Positions 6,030 through 14,307 of a DNA stretch of 25,025 bases are shown one piece after another. The position numbers and the translations under genes are program-made. Each line of letters starts with the position of its first letter. Position 1 is the stretch's first letter. The DNA lies in assembly GCA_024278215.1 (NCBI GenBank), contig JAJRTR010000178.1:1-25025 (forward strand), written 5' to 3'. Below the pieces are notes generated by a model. It was not told the DNA's origin, ran no database searches, and was given only the letters and a program-made list of their open reading frames with translations. Origin of the DNA: a bacterium. Lineage in GTDB: Bacteria > UBP15 > UBA6099 > JAJRTR01.

Positions 6030-8756
6030 TCACCCGCCGTTTTTTGAGATTTTGACGGCGCAGACTTTGTATTCCGGTATCCTGGCGACCGGGTCGAGCG
6101 CGCCGTTTGTGAGCCTGTTGGCGGCGGCTTCGGCGAAGTGGAACGGGATAAAGACGATATTGTTGATGACTTTGTCCGTTACGCGCGCCTTTGTAGTGAT
6201 GGCACCGCGCCGCGATGCGACATTGACCATTTCGCCGTCGGCGACACCGAGTTCGGCGGCGAGTTTCGGGCTGATCTCGACCCAGCCCGAAGGCACATGC
6301 TCGTCGAGCGGCCGGGAGCGGCGGCTCATGCTGCCCGAGTGGTAGTGTTCGAGTATGCGACCGGTGGTGAGGATGACGGGGTATTCGTCGTCGGTCATTT
6401 CAGCCGGGTCGCGATAGTCGACTGCCGAGAACAGGCCCTTGCCGCGTGCGAACTTGTCTTTGTGCAGATAAGGGGTGCCGGGGTGTTTTTTGTCCGGACA
6501 CGGCCATGCGAGGCCGCCCGTTTCTGCGATGCGTTTGTATGTGATGCCGCCGTAGCTGGGGGTCAGTGCGGCGATTTCTCTCATGATGGCTTCCTGGCTG
6601 GAGTAGCGCATTTTGTAGCCCATGCGTTTGGCGACTTCGCATATAATAGCGTAGTCCTGCTTCCTCTGTCCTTCGGGCTCGATCGCCTGTCGCACGAGTT
6701 GCACACGGCGTTCGGTGTTGGTGAATGTGCCGGTTTTTTCGGCGAAGCTCACGCCGGGCAGTATGACGTCGGCCAGTACTGCCGTTTCCGTCGGGAATAT
6801 GTCCTGAACGACAAGGAAGTCGAGTTTTTTGAGGGCTTCTTCGGCGTGGTTGAGGTCCGGGTCGGTGACCATCGGATTTTCGCCCATGATGTACAGTCCC
6901 TTGAGTTTTCCCTCGCTCGCCGCTTCGATCATCAGCGTGACGGTCAGACCGATATTCGGGTCGAGCGGCACACCCCAGGCTTCCTCGAATTTCTTCTGGA
7001 TGTCCGGGTTTGTGACGGGCTGGTAGCCGGAGTATACGTTGGGCAGTGCACCGAGGTCGCAGGCGCCCTGGACGTTGTTCTGGCCGCGCAGCGGGTTCAC
7101 GCCTGTACTGGGACGGCCTATCTGGCCGCAGAGCATGGCGAGGTTGGCGGTCGAGAGCACGTTGTCCGTGCCGCTGGTGTGCTGCGTGATGCCCATCGAG
7201 TAGATGAGTGAAGACTTCTCGGAAGTGGCGTATATGCGCGCCGCTTCGCGCAGGCTATCGGCAGGTATGCCGGTGATTTCTTCGACCTTTTCGGGTGTGT
7301 AGGCGGCGACAGTCTTTTTGAGTTCCTCGTAGCCTTCGCAACGCTCGTCGATGAATTCCTGGTTCTGGAGTCCCTCGGCAATGATGACGTTCATCATGCC
7401 GTTGAGCCACGCTACGTCTGTGCCGGGCCTCTGGTGGAGGGCGAGTGTCGAGATGGCGCACAGGTCGATGTTGCGGGGTTCGACAACGATGAGTTTGCAG
7501 TTGTTGTTACGAACGGCTTTCTTTATTTCGAGCGATATTATCGGGTGTGTTGCAGTGGTGTTGCTGCCTGTGACGAGGATGCAGTCGCAGTCTTTAAGCT
7601 CGCCGATCGAGTTTGTCATAGCGCCTGAGCCGAAAGCTTTGGCGAGGCCCGCGACGGTGGAAGAGTGGCAGAGGCGGGCGCAGTGGTCGACATTGTTTGT
7701 GCCGAGCACGGCGCGCACGAATTTCTGGAACACATAGTTTTCTTCGTTGGTCGTCCTGGCCGAAGAGAAACCGCCCAGCGCGCCGGGGCCGTGCTCGGAC
7801 TTGATCTGCGAGAGCCGCTCGGCAACGTAGTCGAGCGCTTTCTTCCATGAGACCTTTTTATAATCCTTGAGCGTGTATGTGCGTTCTTCTCTGGGCACCT
7901 TCAGCATAAGCGGATAGTCGAGCCTGTCTTCGGAGTGGACGAATCCGAGTCCGAAACGGCCCTTGACACAGAGCGCGGTTTTGTTGACGGGATTGTTTTT
8001 GAAGTCGGTCGAGTCGGCCTTGACGATTTTATTGTCTTTCACGCAGAGGTCGAAAGTGCAGCCGCAGCCGCAGTAGGGGCAGGTGGTGTGGGTGCGTTCG
8101 AACTCCCATTCGCGGCCCTTGCCGTAGCGTTCCTTTTCCATGAGGGCACCGGTGGGGCAGAGCGCGACGCAGTTGCCGCAGAACACGCAGTTGCTTTCCT
8201 CGAGCGGCAGTTTGAAGGGTGTGGACACCATCGCGTCGAAGCCGCGGTTGGCGAAGTCCAGCACGTTGTTGCCCTGTATCTCGTCGCAGGCTCTGATGCA
8301 CTTGCCGCAGAGGATGCACTTGTTGTAGTCGCGCACATAGTACGGGTTCGAGCCGTCGACAGTGTACTGGTATTTGTCCTGGTACTTACTGACATCGACA
8401 CCGTACTCGTAGCTGTATTCCTGGAGATCGCACGCGCCGCTTTTCTCGCATACGGTGCAATCGTTGGGGTGTGCGGACCAGAGCAGTTCGAGGAACACGC
8501 GTCTTGCGCGGACCACCTTGTCGCTGTGGGTTTTGATCTTCATGCCGTCGCCCGCCTGATTGACGCAGGCCGGTACCAGCGCGCGCGCGCCTTCCACCTC
8601 GACGACGCACATGCGGCATGCCGCCGTCGGTTCGAGCACTTCGCTGTGGCACAGCGTCGGGAGCCTGATCCCCTGCTGCTCGGCAATTTCCAGTATGGTC
8701 ATTCCTTTTTCAGCTTTAACTTTTTTACCGTTCAGTGTGACGGTTATTTTTTCCAT
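6030..8756 (-). CDS. fdhA: NAD-dependent formate dehydrogenase, catalytic alpha subunit (Mo/W-bisMGD, NuoG-like N-terminus)
   Basis: The 908-residue cytoplasmic catalytic subunit, which oxidises formate to CO2 (or the reverse) at a Mo/W-bis-pyranopterin site. In order: a [2Fe-2S] domain (Cys36, 47, 50, 64), a NuoG-type His-Cys3 cluster (His96, Cys100, 103, 109), two ferredoxin-type [4Fe-4S] motifs (CILCGKC near 149, CVFCGNC near 187), the Mo-domain cluster CPYCGCGC (about 229), and the molybdopterin domains. The diagnostic DHCARLCHSS motif gives a metal-ligand Cys363 encoded by TGC and adjacent His364, so this is a cysteine, not selenocysteine, enzyme. GITQHTSGTDNV and GENPMVTDPDLNH are also typical. 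A GGAGAG ribosome-binding site precedes the ATG. It is the last gene of a three-gene operon, 61 bases after the flavin subunit. Confidence 0.94.
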   Translation of the reverse strand: MEKITVTLNGKKVKAEKGMTILEIAEQQGIRLPTLCHSEVLEPTAACRMCVVEVEGARALVPACVNQAGDGMKIKTHSDKVVRARRVFLELLWSAHPNDCTVCEKSGACDLQEYSYEYGVDVSKYQDKYQYTVDGSNPYYVRDYNKCILCGKCIRACDEIQGNNVLDFANRGFDAMVSTPFKLPLEESNCVFCGNCVALCPTGALMEKERYGKGREWEFERTHTTCPYCGCGCTFDLCVKDNKIVKADSTDFKNNPVNKTALCVKGRFGLGFVHSEDRLDYPLMLKVPREERTYTLKDYKKVSWKKALDYVAERLSQIKSEHGPGALGGFSSARTTNEENYVFQKFVRAVLGTNNVDHCARLCHSSTVAGLAKAFGSGAMTNSIGELKDCDCILVTGSNTTATHPIISLEIKKAVRNNNCKLIVVEPRNIDLCAISTLALHQRPGTDVAWLNGMMNVIIAEGLQNQEFIDERCEGYEELKKTVAAYTPEKVEEITGIPADSLREAARIYATSEKSSLIYSMGITQHTSGTDNVLSTANLAMLCGQIGRPSTGVNPLRGQNNVQGACDLGALPNVYSGYQPVTNPDIQKKFEEAWGVPLDPNIGLTVTLMIEAASEGKLKGLYIMGENPMVTDPDLNHAEEALKKLDFLVVQDIFPTETAVLADVILPGVSFAEKTGTFTNTERRVQLVRQAIEPEGQRKQDYAIICEVAKRMGYKMRYSSQEAIMREIAALTPSYGGITYKRIAETGGLAWPCPDKKHPGTPYLHKDKFARGKGLFSAVDYRDPAEMTDDEYPVILTTGRILEHYHSGSMSRRSRPLDEHVPSGWVEISPKLAAELGVADGEMVNVASRRGAITTKARVTDKVINNIVFIPFHFAEAAANRLTNGALDPVARIPEYKVCAVKISKNGG

Positions 8757-8817
8757 CTTGTCACTCTCCAGACATATCTGATCTTATTTTATAACTATTG
8801 ATTTCGAGATAGCGTTA

Positions 8818-10662
8818 TCAGCCGGCGGCCACCGGTTCGGGCTCTTCCTTCTTTATACCCGGCGACAGTTTCACTATCGCGTCGAACGGGCAGGACGTGT
8901 AGCACATGCCGCACTGGATGCACTTGTCTTTATGTATCTCGAACGGAATTTCCTTTTTCTTATTGCCGGTGATGGCGTCCGCGGGGCAGTTGCGCTTGCA
9001 GGTGCCGCAGAGCTTGCAGGCTTCCTGGTCGATCTCATATTCGAGCAGCGCTTTGCAACTGAGCGCGGGACAGCGTTTTTCGTTGACGTGTGCTTCGTAC
9101 TCGTGGCGGAAGTAGCGCAGAGTGGTGAGCACGGGGTTCGGAGCAGTCTGGCCGAGCCCGCAGAGCGAACCTTCCTTGATGGATACGGCCAGTTCCTCCA
9201 GAGTGGTGATGTCCTCCGGTTCACCTTCACCGGCGCAGATTTTCTCGAGGAGTTTCTGCATCTGTCTCGTGCCCATGCGGCACGGCACGCACTTCCCGCA
9301 GGATTCGTATTGTGTGAAATTAAGGAAGAAGCGGGCCATGTCCACCATGCAGGTTTCCTCGTCCACGACGACCATGCCGCCGGACCCCATGATGGAGCCG
9401 GCTTTCGCAAGCGTGGCGAAGTCGACGGGAGTGTCGAGGAATTCCTCCGGGAGACAACCGCCCGACGGGCCGCCGGTCTGGACCGCTTTGAACTTCTTGC
9501 CGCCGATGATCCCGCCGCCGATATCGAAGATAATCTTTCTGAGCGTCGTGCCCATCGGTACTTCGATGAGACCGCAGTTGGCGACCTTGCCCGTGAGCGC
9601 GAACACCGCTGTGCCGGGGCTGTCTTCCGTGCCGATGCTGTGGAACCAGTCCGGCCCGCGTGTGATTATGTCGCCGAGATATGAAAGGCTTTTAACATTA
9701 TTTATGATAGTGGGTTTGCCCCAGAGCCCCTGCACGGCAGGGAAAGGCGGTCGCGAGCGCGGCATACCTCTGCCGCCTTCGATGGAGCCTATGAGCGCAG
9801 TCTCCTCGCCGCAGACGAACGCGCCCGCGCCCCGGAAAACTTCCAACTCGAAATCGAATCCGCTGCCCTGTATGTTTTTGCCGAGCAGGTTCATCTCTTC
9901 AGCCTGCTTGATGGCGATTTCCAGCCGTTTGATCGCCAGCGGATATTCGGCACGGGCATAAATGAAGCCCTTTGTGGCACCGATGGCATAGCCCGCGATC
10001 ACGAGGCCTTCGATCACCTGGTGGGGTGTTGCCTCGAGGATCGACCTGTCCATGAACGCGCCGGGGTCGCCCTCGTCGGCGTTGCATATCATGTACTTCT
10101 GGTCCGTTTTCTGCGCCGCGCAGAATCCCCACTTGACCGCTGTCGGGAAACCCGCTCCGCCCCTGCCTCTGAGACCGGCCCGTTTCACTGCTTCAATAAC
10201 TTCCGCAGGCTGCATCTCAGCAAGCGCTTTTTTCATTCCGTCATAAATACCCGCATCCAGCGAATCCTGGATGACCTCCGGGTTGATGTGCCCACAGTTT
10301 CGCAGGACGATACGCTCCTGGTTCGCGTAGAATTGAATAGTCCTGTATTCACCGACCGGATCGCCCGAAACCGGGTCTTTATAGAATAGTCTTTCCACCG
10401 GAGTGTTGTTCTTGAGGTGCGACTCGACAATTTCCGGCACGTCTTTTTCCTTGACCGCCGAATAGAAAATGCCGTCGGGTTCGACGATGACAATGGGGCC
10501 CTGCTGGCAGAAACCATGACAGCCGGTAATCTTCATCCGAATGTCGAGACCCGCCGCTTTTATCTCCGCCTCCAGGGCATCATAAATCGGTACCGCGCCG
10601 GAGGAAACGCAGCCTGTCCCCTGGCATACGAGAACTGTGCGTGAACTGTTATCCTGTGTCAT
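8818..10662 (-). CDS. NuoF/HydB-like flavin and iron-sulfur subunit of the formate dehydrogenase
   Basis: A 614-residue subunit that carries FMN and binds NAD(H), linking formate oxidation to NAD+ and possibly ferredoxin. In order: a thioredoxin-like [2Fe-2S] domain (Cys13, 18, 48, 52), the NuoF core with the nucleotide-binding GLRGRGGAGFPTA (about 165-175) and the FMN-site CNADEGDPGAFMDR, the [4Fe-4S] motif SCGKCVPCRMG with its fourth Cys in SLCGLGQTAPNP, and a C-terminal two-cluster ferredoxin domain (CKLCGTCKRNCP and CIQCGMCYTSCP, about 549-600). This extended layout matches HydB-type subunits of electron-bifurcating hydrogenases and formate dehydrogenases more than plain complex I NuoF. 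Its ATG overlaps the stop of the NuoE-like gene by four bases (ATGA). Confidence 0.92.
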   Translation of the reverse strand: MTQDNSSRTVLVCQGTGCVSSGAVPIYDALEAEIKAAGLDIRMKITGCHGFCQQGPIVIVEPDGIFYSAVKEKDVPEIVESHLKNNTPVERLFYKDPVSGDPVGEYRTIQFYANQERIVLRNCGHINPEVIQDSLDAGIYDGMKKALAEMQPAEVIEAVKRAGLRGRGGAGFPTAVKWGFCAAQKTDQKYMICNADEGDPGAFMDRSILEATPHQVIEGLVIAGYAIGATKGFIYARAEYPLAIKRLEIAIKQAEEMNLLGKNIQGSGFDFELEVFRGAGAFVCGEETALIGSIEGGRGMPRSRPPFPAVQGLWGKPTIINNVKSLSYLGDIITRGPDWFHSIGTEDSPGTAVFALTGKVANCGLIEVPMGTTLRKIIFDIGGGIIGGKKFKAVQTGGPSGGCLPEEFLDTPVDFATLAKAGSIMGSGGMVVVDEETCMVDMARFFLNFTQYESCGKCVPCRMGTRQMQKLLEKICAGEGEPEDITTLEELAVSIKEGSLCGLGQTAPNPVLTTLRYFRHEYEAHVNEKRCPALSCKALLEYEIDQEACKLCGTCKRNCPADAITGNKKKEIPFEIHKDKCIQCGMCYTSCPFDAIVKLSPGIKKEEPEPVAAG

Positions 10663-11132
10663 TGTCCTTCCTCCTTATCAGCGGTTGCATACTTTTTAAG
10701 TGTTCTGGTTGCAGTCTTTGGTTTGAGGCGGCCGTGAACTTCCTGGTTGACGGTCATCACGGGCGCGAGCGCGCAACAACCGATGCAGGCGACGGTTTCG
10801 AGCGAAAATTCGCCGTCCTCGGTCGTCTCGCCTTCTTCGATGCCGAGATGCCTCTGCACATGTTCCAGTATCTGGTCCGCACCCCTGACATGGCACGCTG
10901 TCCCGCGGCACACGCAGACATGGTTCCTGCCCAGCGGCTCGAAGCGGAACATCGTATAAAATGTCGCTACTCCATATACTTTGCTTTTCGGCACCCCTGC
11001 ATGGGCGGCGATGCCGTCCATCGTCTCCTGCGGCAGGTAGCCGAATTCATCCTGCACGTGCTGAAGAATCGGTATCAGATCGGCAGGCGACCTCCCGTAC
11101 TCTCCCAGCACCTTTTCTAATCTCTCTTGCAT
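10659..11132 (-). CDS. NuoE/HydC-like [2Fe-2S] subunit of the formate dehydrogenase
   Basis: A 157-residue thioredoxin-fold [2Fe-2S] protein of the NuoE family, the small electron-transfer subunit that works with the NuoF-like protein. After an N-terminal helical bundle (LIPILQHVQDEFGYLP, KVYGVATFYTMFRF) the four cluster cysteines appear as CRGTAC and CIGCC, the family pattern C-x4-C and C-x3-C. Length is typical. It has a very good ribosome-binding site (GGGAGGG, 5 bases before ATG), is the first gene of the operon, and is preceded by a likely promoter at 11290-11317 and a leader of about 150 bases. The absence of other nuo genes and the fused catalytic neighbour argue against respiratory complex I. 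Confidence 0.93.
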   Translation of the reverse strand: MQERLEKVLGEYGRSPADLIPILQHVQDEFGYLPQETMDGIAAHAGVPKSKVYGVATFYTMFRFEPLGRNHVCVCRGTACHVRGADQILEHVQRHLGIEEGETTEDGEFSLETVACIGCCALAPVMTVNQEVHGRLKPKTATRTLKKYATADKEEGQ

Positions 11133-11230
11133 ATATTCCCTCCCAGCAATGTTTTACGTTTTGTTTTCTCACATTCAGATGAAGCCCATCAAATCCACAT
11201 ATACTCAGCTTTCTGTCCGCTCCACATTCA

Positions 11231-11246
11231 TGAGAGAATTTTCTCA
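11231..11246. promoter_or_regulatory. Near-perfect palindrome in the formate dehydrogenase leader (possible operator)
   Basis: TGAGAGAATTTTCTCA is a 16-base palindrome with a single mismatched pair (14 of 16 bases symmetric). It lies about 40-50 bases downstream of the predicted transcription start of the formate dehydrogenase operon. It could bind a dimeric regulator or form a small RNA hairpin. The regulator is unknown. Confidence 0.3.
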
Positions 11247-11289
11247 GAACAAACAACCGGCGCAGACGGGGCACACGCACCAAGGTCAT

Positions 11290-11317
11290 ATTATAACATA
11301 ATAATTCCATTATCAAA
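11290..11317 (-). promoter_or_regulatory. Promoter of the formate dehydrogenase operon
   Basis: Read on the minus strand, a perfect TATAAT (11290-11295) has an upstream TG extension (TGTTATAAT) and a TTTGAT -35 hexamer (11312-11317) 16 bases away. This is a sigma-70-type extended -10 promoter in an AT-rich stretch, with a start near 11283. Confidence 0.6.
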
Positions 11318-11396
11318 TCACATAATAACATAGTACTTGGATTTTTCAGTGTAAAGACCAGTGCTTATGCTCAAAAACATGGTAGCTGTCCGACGT

Positions 11397-11957
11397 TCAA
11401 TCTTCGCCGATGACTTTACATGTGGAGATAATCTTTTCGAGTTCAGCCTTGCGAGCTATGACTTTTCTCTGGTATTCCTGAGCGATGTCGAGTTCGGCGT
11501 TTTCCGAGATGTCACCGAATTCGCGAGCTGTGACGATTGCTTTTGTCGCTTCGTTGAGCCCGGTGTCGACGATCTCCTTGAGTTCGGCCTGATATTTATC
11601 GAACGTGGCCCGAGTTAAGATAATACCGTCGTCTTCCTCGATGTGCGGGGCTTCTTCCTCGAGTTCGATGTCTTTGAACATTTCCTTGAACTTGTCGATG
11701 AAGTCTTCACGGTAGGAAAGTTCGATGGCGTTGCTGTCGCGGTACATCGCAGCGAAGAGTGCGGCGATATCGGGAGAACGTTTTTTCAGCGAGGCAAAGA
11801 TTTTCTTCTGGTTTTTCATAAGTTTCTGGAGTTCGTCTTCTTCTTTGGACACGCTGATGTCGTCCTGTGGGCGCACGGAGAAAGCGGAAGTCGTGTGGAT
11901 ATTGTTCAGGATGCGGAAGGTTTCCTGGAGAATATGCTTGACGTTCCGCCCGATTCT
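11397..11957 (-). pseudogene. GreA-like C-terminal part of an interrupted long Gre-family protein
   Basis: In the same frame as 11958-12956 and directly after its TAA, so the two are one gene of 519 codons with an internal stop. After about 110 residues of charged helix, the C-terminus carries a GreA coiled-coil domain: ILTRATFDKYQAELKEI, then AREFGDISENAELDIA, with the GDxSENAE tip that inserts acidic residues into the RNA polymerase secondary channel to stimulate transcript cleavage. The protein ends just after the coiled coil (KVIGED) and lacks the FKBP-like domain of ordinary GreA. A GTG at 11876 could start a 159-residue product but has no ribosome-binding site. It is either the tail of a nonsense-mutated gene or the result of a base-call error. 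Confidence 0.72.
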
Positions 11958-12956
11958 TTAGATGCCTTCAGGGGCGAGTATGGCTTTTCGCGAGAGCCAC
12001 ACAAACGGTTGGAGGTTGGTCATTATGTTGGCCATTGTAGTATCGAGAATTGTCATGATCGGTTCTTTGTCTTCATGAGCGAGAAGCGTGTCGAGCGTCC
12101 AGTCGCGCTGCTGTTTTTTGAAGCGCTTGCACATCTGGGTGCAGATATGAATAAACTCGTCGGGTTTGCGTTCCTTGAAGAGTTCGAGCAGTTTCGCGCG
12201 GACGGTAGCGTCGGATGTGTTTGCCAGGGCCTCGGCGGCGCTTTCCGAGTCCATCGACTCTATCTCGTCAAAGAGTTGTTCCTTGATGCACTCGAACTCT
12301 TCCTGATCCAGTTCCGGGAGGAAAAAGAGAGCTTCGAGGCGGATGCCCATGTTGTTCATTCTGCTCAAAGCTGTTCCGGTGAAGAATGACAGGGCGGATT
12401 CCTTGACTTCATCTACCAGTACACCTTTTGCCTCGAGTTTTTTCATTTCCCGGCCTATACGTTGTTTTTCTTTAAGCGAACGCGCTTTGCGGAATTTCAA
12501 CAGCAGGTCGTCTGCAAGCGCCGTCAGATCGCCTTTGTATTCGATTTTTTTGTTTTTATGCACTTCGAATCGGGGGTCCTCCTTGAGTATTTCCAGCGTG
12601 TTTTTCTGCCATTCATCCCATTCCTCCGGAGATATAAGGTCAGGAATAAATTCATTTTTCATCTCGGACAGAGAGAATCTGACGAGGCCGTCTTTCTCGA
12701 ATGCCAGAGCGGCCTCCAACGGATTTTCCTTTATTGCCTGCGAGAATTCTTCTTTATGCTCACGTTTTCTGAGCCAGAAACCGGCGGGGTCCAACTTCAA
12801 CAGCGGCGGCGTTTTTTTATCGCCGACCGGGTATATCTCATCCGTGCCGTTGTCGAATACTACGAGGATTTCCTTGTCGTCGCAGAGTTCCACTCTGCCG
12901 ATACCCCCGTCTTTGTTCCATACCAGATCGCCTTCTTTAAACTTTCCCGACATCAT
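11958..12956 (-). CDS. N-terminal part of a long GreA-like transcription factor (ends at in-frame TAA)
   Basis: A 332-residue product, cytoplasmic and rich in charged helices. The first 45 residues (FKEGDLVWNKDGGIGRVE, then ILVVFDNG) resemble the small beta-barrel at the start of CarD-like and TRCF proteins that touch RNA polymerase; this is inference. A helical region follows, with LISPEEWDEWQKNTLEILKE and then KEDPRFEV. That pattern resembles the N-terminal extension of very long GreA proteins known from Chlamydiae and related bacteria. The gene ends LAPEGI-TAA, but the frame stays open and meaningful beyond it into a GreA coiled coil, so this is probably the first part of one interrupted gene. 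A GGGAG ribosome-binding site lies about 7 bases before the ATG, and a promoter is likely at 13018-13047. Confidence 0.65.
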   Translation of the reverse strand: MMSGKFKEGDLVWNKDGGIGRVELCDDKEILVVFDNGTDEIYPVGDKKTPPLLKLDPAGFWLRKREHKEEFSQAIKENPLEAALAFEKDGLVRFSLSEMKNEFIPDLISPEEWDEWQKNTLEILKEDPRFEVHKNKKIEYKGDLTALADDLLLKFRKARSLKEKQRIGREMKKLEAKGVLVDEVKESALSFFTGTALSRMNNMGIRLEALFFLPELDQEEFECIKEQLFDEIESMDSESAAEALANTSDATVRAKLLELFKERKPDEFIHICTQMCKRFKKQQRDWTLDTLLAHEDKEPIMTILDTTMANIMTNLQPFVWLSRKAILAPEGI

Positions 12957-13311
12957 GAAGCTCCCGTCTTTTTAAGCGGTCGGGGGTCGTCCCGTCCGCA
13001 TTATTTCAGGACTTGACATTCTATGTATCTCGACTACAACAAGTCAAGATATTTCTTATTCTGTTTTTTGCCGTCCCGCGCCGCCGATGCGAATTACGCC
13101 GCATACGGCTCTGTAAAGGCTCTCGTGCCCGAAAAAAGATGGAACATATCCGGAATATGTCTGTCTCAAAATTATTAAGGTCTGTAAATGCCTGATTTAT
13201 GTCGAATATGGATTTTTGCGGGAACTGTTGTAAGAATTCAATGTTATGTTCCGGACGGCGCGTATTGAATGTAAACACATGCGTACGTCGCCCGTGAAAG
13301 GGGAGCGACCA
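12957..13311. other. 355-base divergent intergenic region between the GreA-like gene and the MoxR operon
   Basis: This holds the minus-strand promoter for the GreA-like gene (13018-13047) and a strong hairpin at 13083-13109: GCCGATGCG pairs with CGCAT-A-CGGC, 9 bp with one bulged A, without a U-tract. I saw no convincing plus-strand promoter for the MoxR operon, although one must lie here or act from a distance. The frame of the MoxR gene is open back to 13246, but the ribosome-binding site supports 13312. Confidence 0.6.
13018..13047 (-). promoter_or_regulatory. Promoter of the GreA-like gene
   Basis: On the minus strand, TTGACT (13042-13047) and TAGAAT (13018-13023) are 18 bases apart and resemble a sigma-70 promoter. 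The predicted start near 13011 leaves a leader of about 55 bases before the ATG at 12956. Confidence 0.5.
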
Positions 13312-14307
13312 ATGGAAGGATCACAGGATATCAGGGAACTCAACGAGATAATAAACCGCGAGAGCGCGTTTGTCGAGAGCATCATGGCGGAGGTGGGCAA
13401 ACGGCTTGTCGGCCAGAAGCAGATGATAGAGCGACTGCTCATCGGGCTGCTGGGCAACGGTCATGTGCTGCTCGAGGGCGTGCCGGGACTTGCCAAGACT
13501 ATGACTGTCAGCACGCTGGCGGATGTGATCGACACGAAGTTCCAGCGCATACAGTTCACTCCCGACCTGTTGCCGGCCGACCTGCTGGGCACACTTATAT
13601 TCAGTCAGAAGACCGGTGAGTTCACCACGAAGAAGGGGCCGATCTTCTCGAACCTGATACTGGCCGACGAGATAAACCGCGCGCCGGCAAAAGTGCAGAG
13701 TGCGCTGCTCGAGGCGATGCAGGATCGGCAGATCACTATCGGCGACGAGACGTTCCCGCTGGACGATCCTTTCCTTGTGCTCGCCACGCAGAATCCCATC
13801 GAGCAGGAAGGCACCTACCCGCTTCCAGAGGCCCAGGTGGACCGCTTCATGCTCAAGATACTCATCAGCTACCCCAGCCGCCGCGAAGAGGTGGACATCA
13901 TGCGGCGCATGGCGCGCGGCAGACCGGCGGAGGTCGCGAAGGTCGTCACTCCGGCGGACATAATCCGCGCTCGCGGCCTCGTCGAGCAGGTCTATATGGA
14001 CGAAAAGGTCGAAAACTATATCATCGACATAGTTATGGCCACGCGGAACCCGGAGGAATATAAACTGGAGGGGCTGGCGGACATGATCGAGTACGGCGCT
14101 TCGCCGCGCGCTTCCATCAATCTCGCGCGGGCCGCCCGCGCTCACGCCTTCCTGCGCCGCCGCGGGTTCGTGACGCCCGAAGATGTTCGCTCTATATGCC
14201 CGGATGTGATGCGCCACCGCGTCATCGTCAGCTACGAGGCCGAAGCGGAAGACATGACTTCGGACGAAGTCATCAAAAAGATACTGGACAGAATCGAAGT
14301 GCCATGA
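13312..14307 (+). CDS. moxR: MoxR-family AAA+ ATPase
   Basis: A 331-residue AAA+ ATPase of the MoxR family, a cytoplasmic chaperone that acts with von Willebrand factor A (VWA) domain partners to mature or insert substrate complexes. The Walker A loop is GVPGLAKT (residues 56-63), Walker B is LILADEINRA (Asp119-Glu120), the family segment FTPDLLPADLLGT lies between them, and a sensor-type ATQNPIEQEGTYPLPEAQ and a C-terminal lid (GASPRASINLARAARAHA) follow. Start ATG 13312 is chosen for the GGGGAG ribosome-binding site 6 bases upstream and for agreement with family starts; the frame is open further upstream but without a better site. It is the first gene of the Bat operon, and its stop overlaps the DUF58 start (ATGA). 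Confidence 0.95.
   Translation: MEGSQDIRELNEIINRESAFVESIMAEVGKRLVGQKQMIERLLIGLLGNGHVLLEGVPGLAKTMTVSTLADVIDTKFQRIQFTPDLLPADLLGTLIFSQKTGEFTTKKGPIFSNLILADEINRAPAKVQSALLEAMQDRQITIGDETFPLDDPFLVLATQNPIEQEGTYPLPEAQVDRFMLKILISYPSRREEVDIMRRMARGRPAEVAKVVTPADIIRARGLVEQVYMDEKVENYIIDIVMATRNPEEYKLEGLADMIEYGASPRASINLARAARAHAFLRRRGFVTPEDVRSICPDVMRHRVIVSYEAEAEDMTSDEVIKKILDRIEVP

Noticed and set aside
6138-7211. Long plus-strand open frame opposite the formate dehydrogenase gene
   Set aside because: It mirrors codon bias of the real minus-strand gene and its translation has no family features. The same applies to plus-strand frames at 7935-8801 and 8932-9684.
7668-7670. Selenocysteine at the formate dehydrogenase active site
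   Set aside because: The codon is TGC (Cys363), not TGA, so no recoding is needed.
10659-11132. Respiratory complex I (NuoE/F/G)
   Set aside because: The large subunit carries the formate dehydrogenase CH motif, the flavin subunit has HydB-type extra domains, and no membrane nuo genes are present.
1557-12960. Reassignment of TAA as a sense codon
   Set aside because: Several intact genes here (esterase, SGNH protein, BatD-like protein, BatD) end in TAA at the expected place, and TAA reassignment is not known in bacteria.
14196-14303. Earlier start for the DUF58 gene inside moxR
   Set aside because: The extra residues are a frame shadow of moxR. The ATGA overlap at 14304 gives the family-typical N-terminus.
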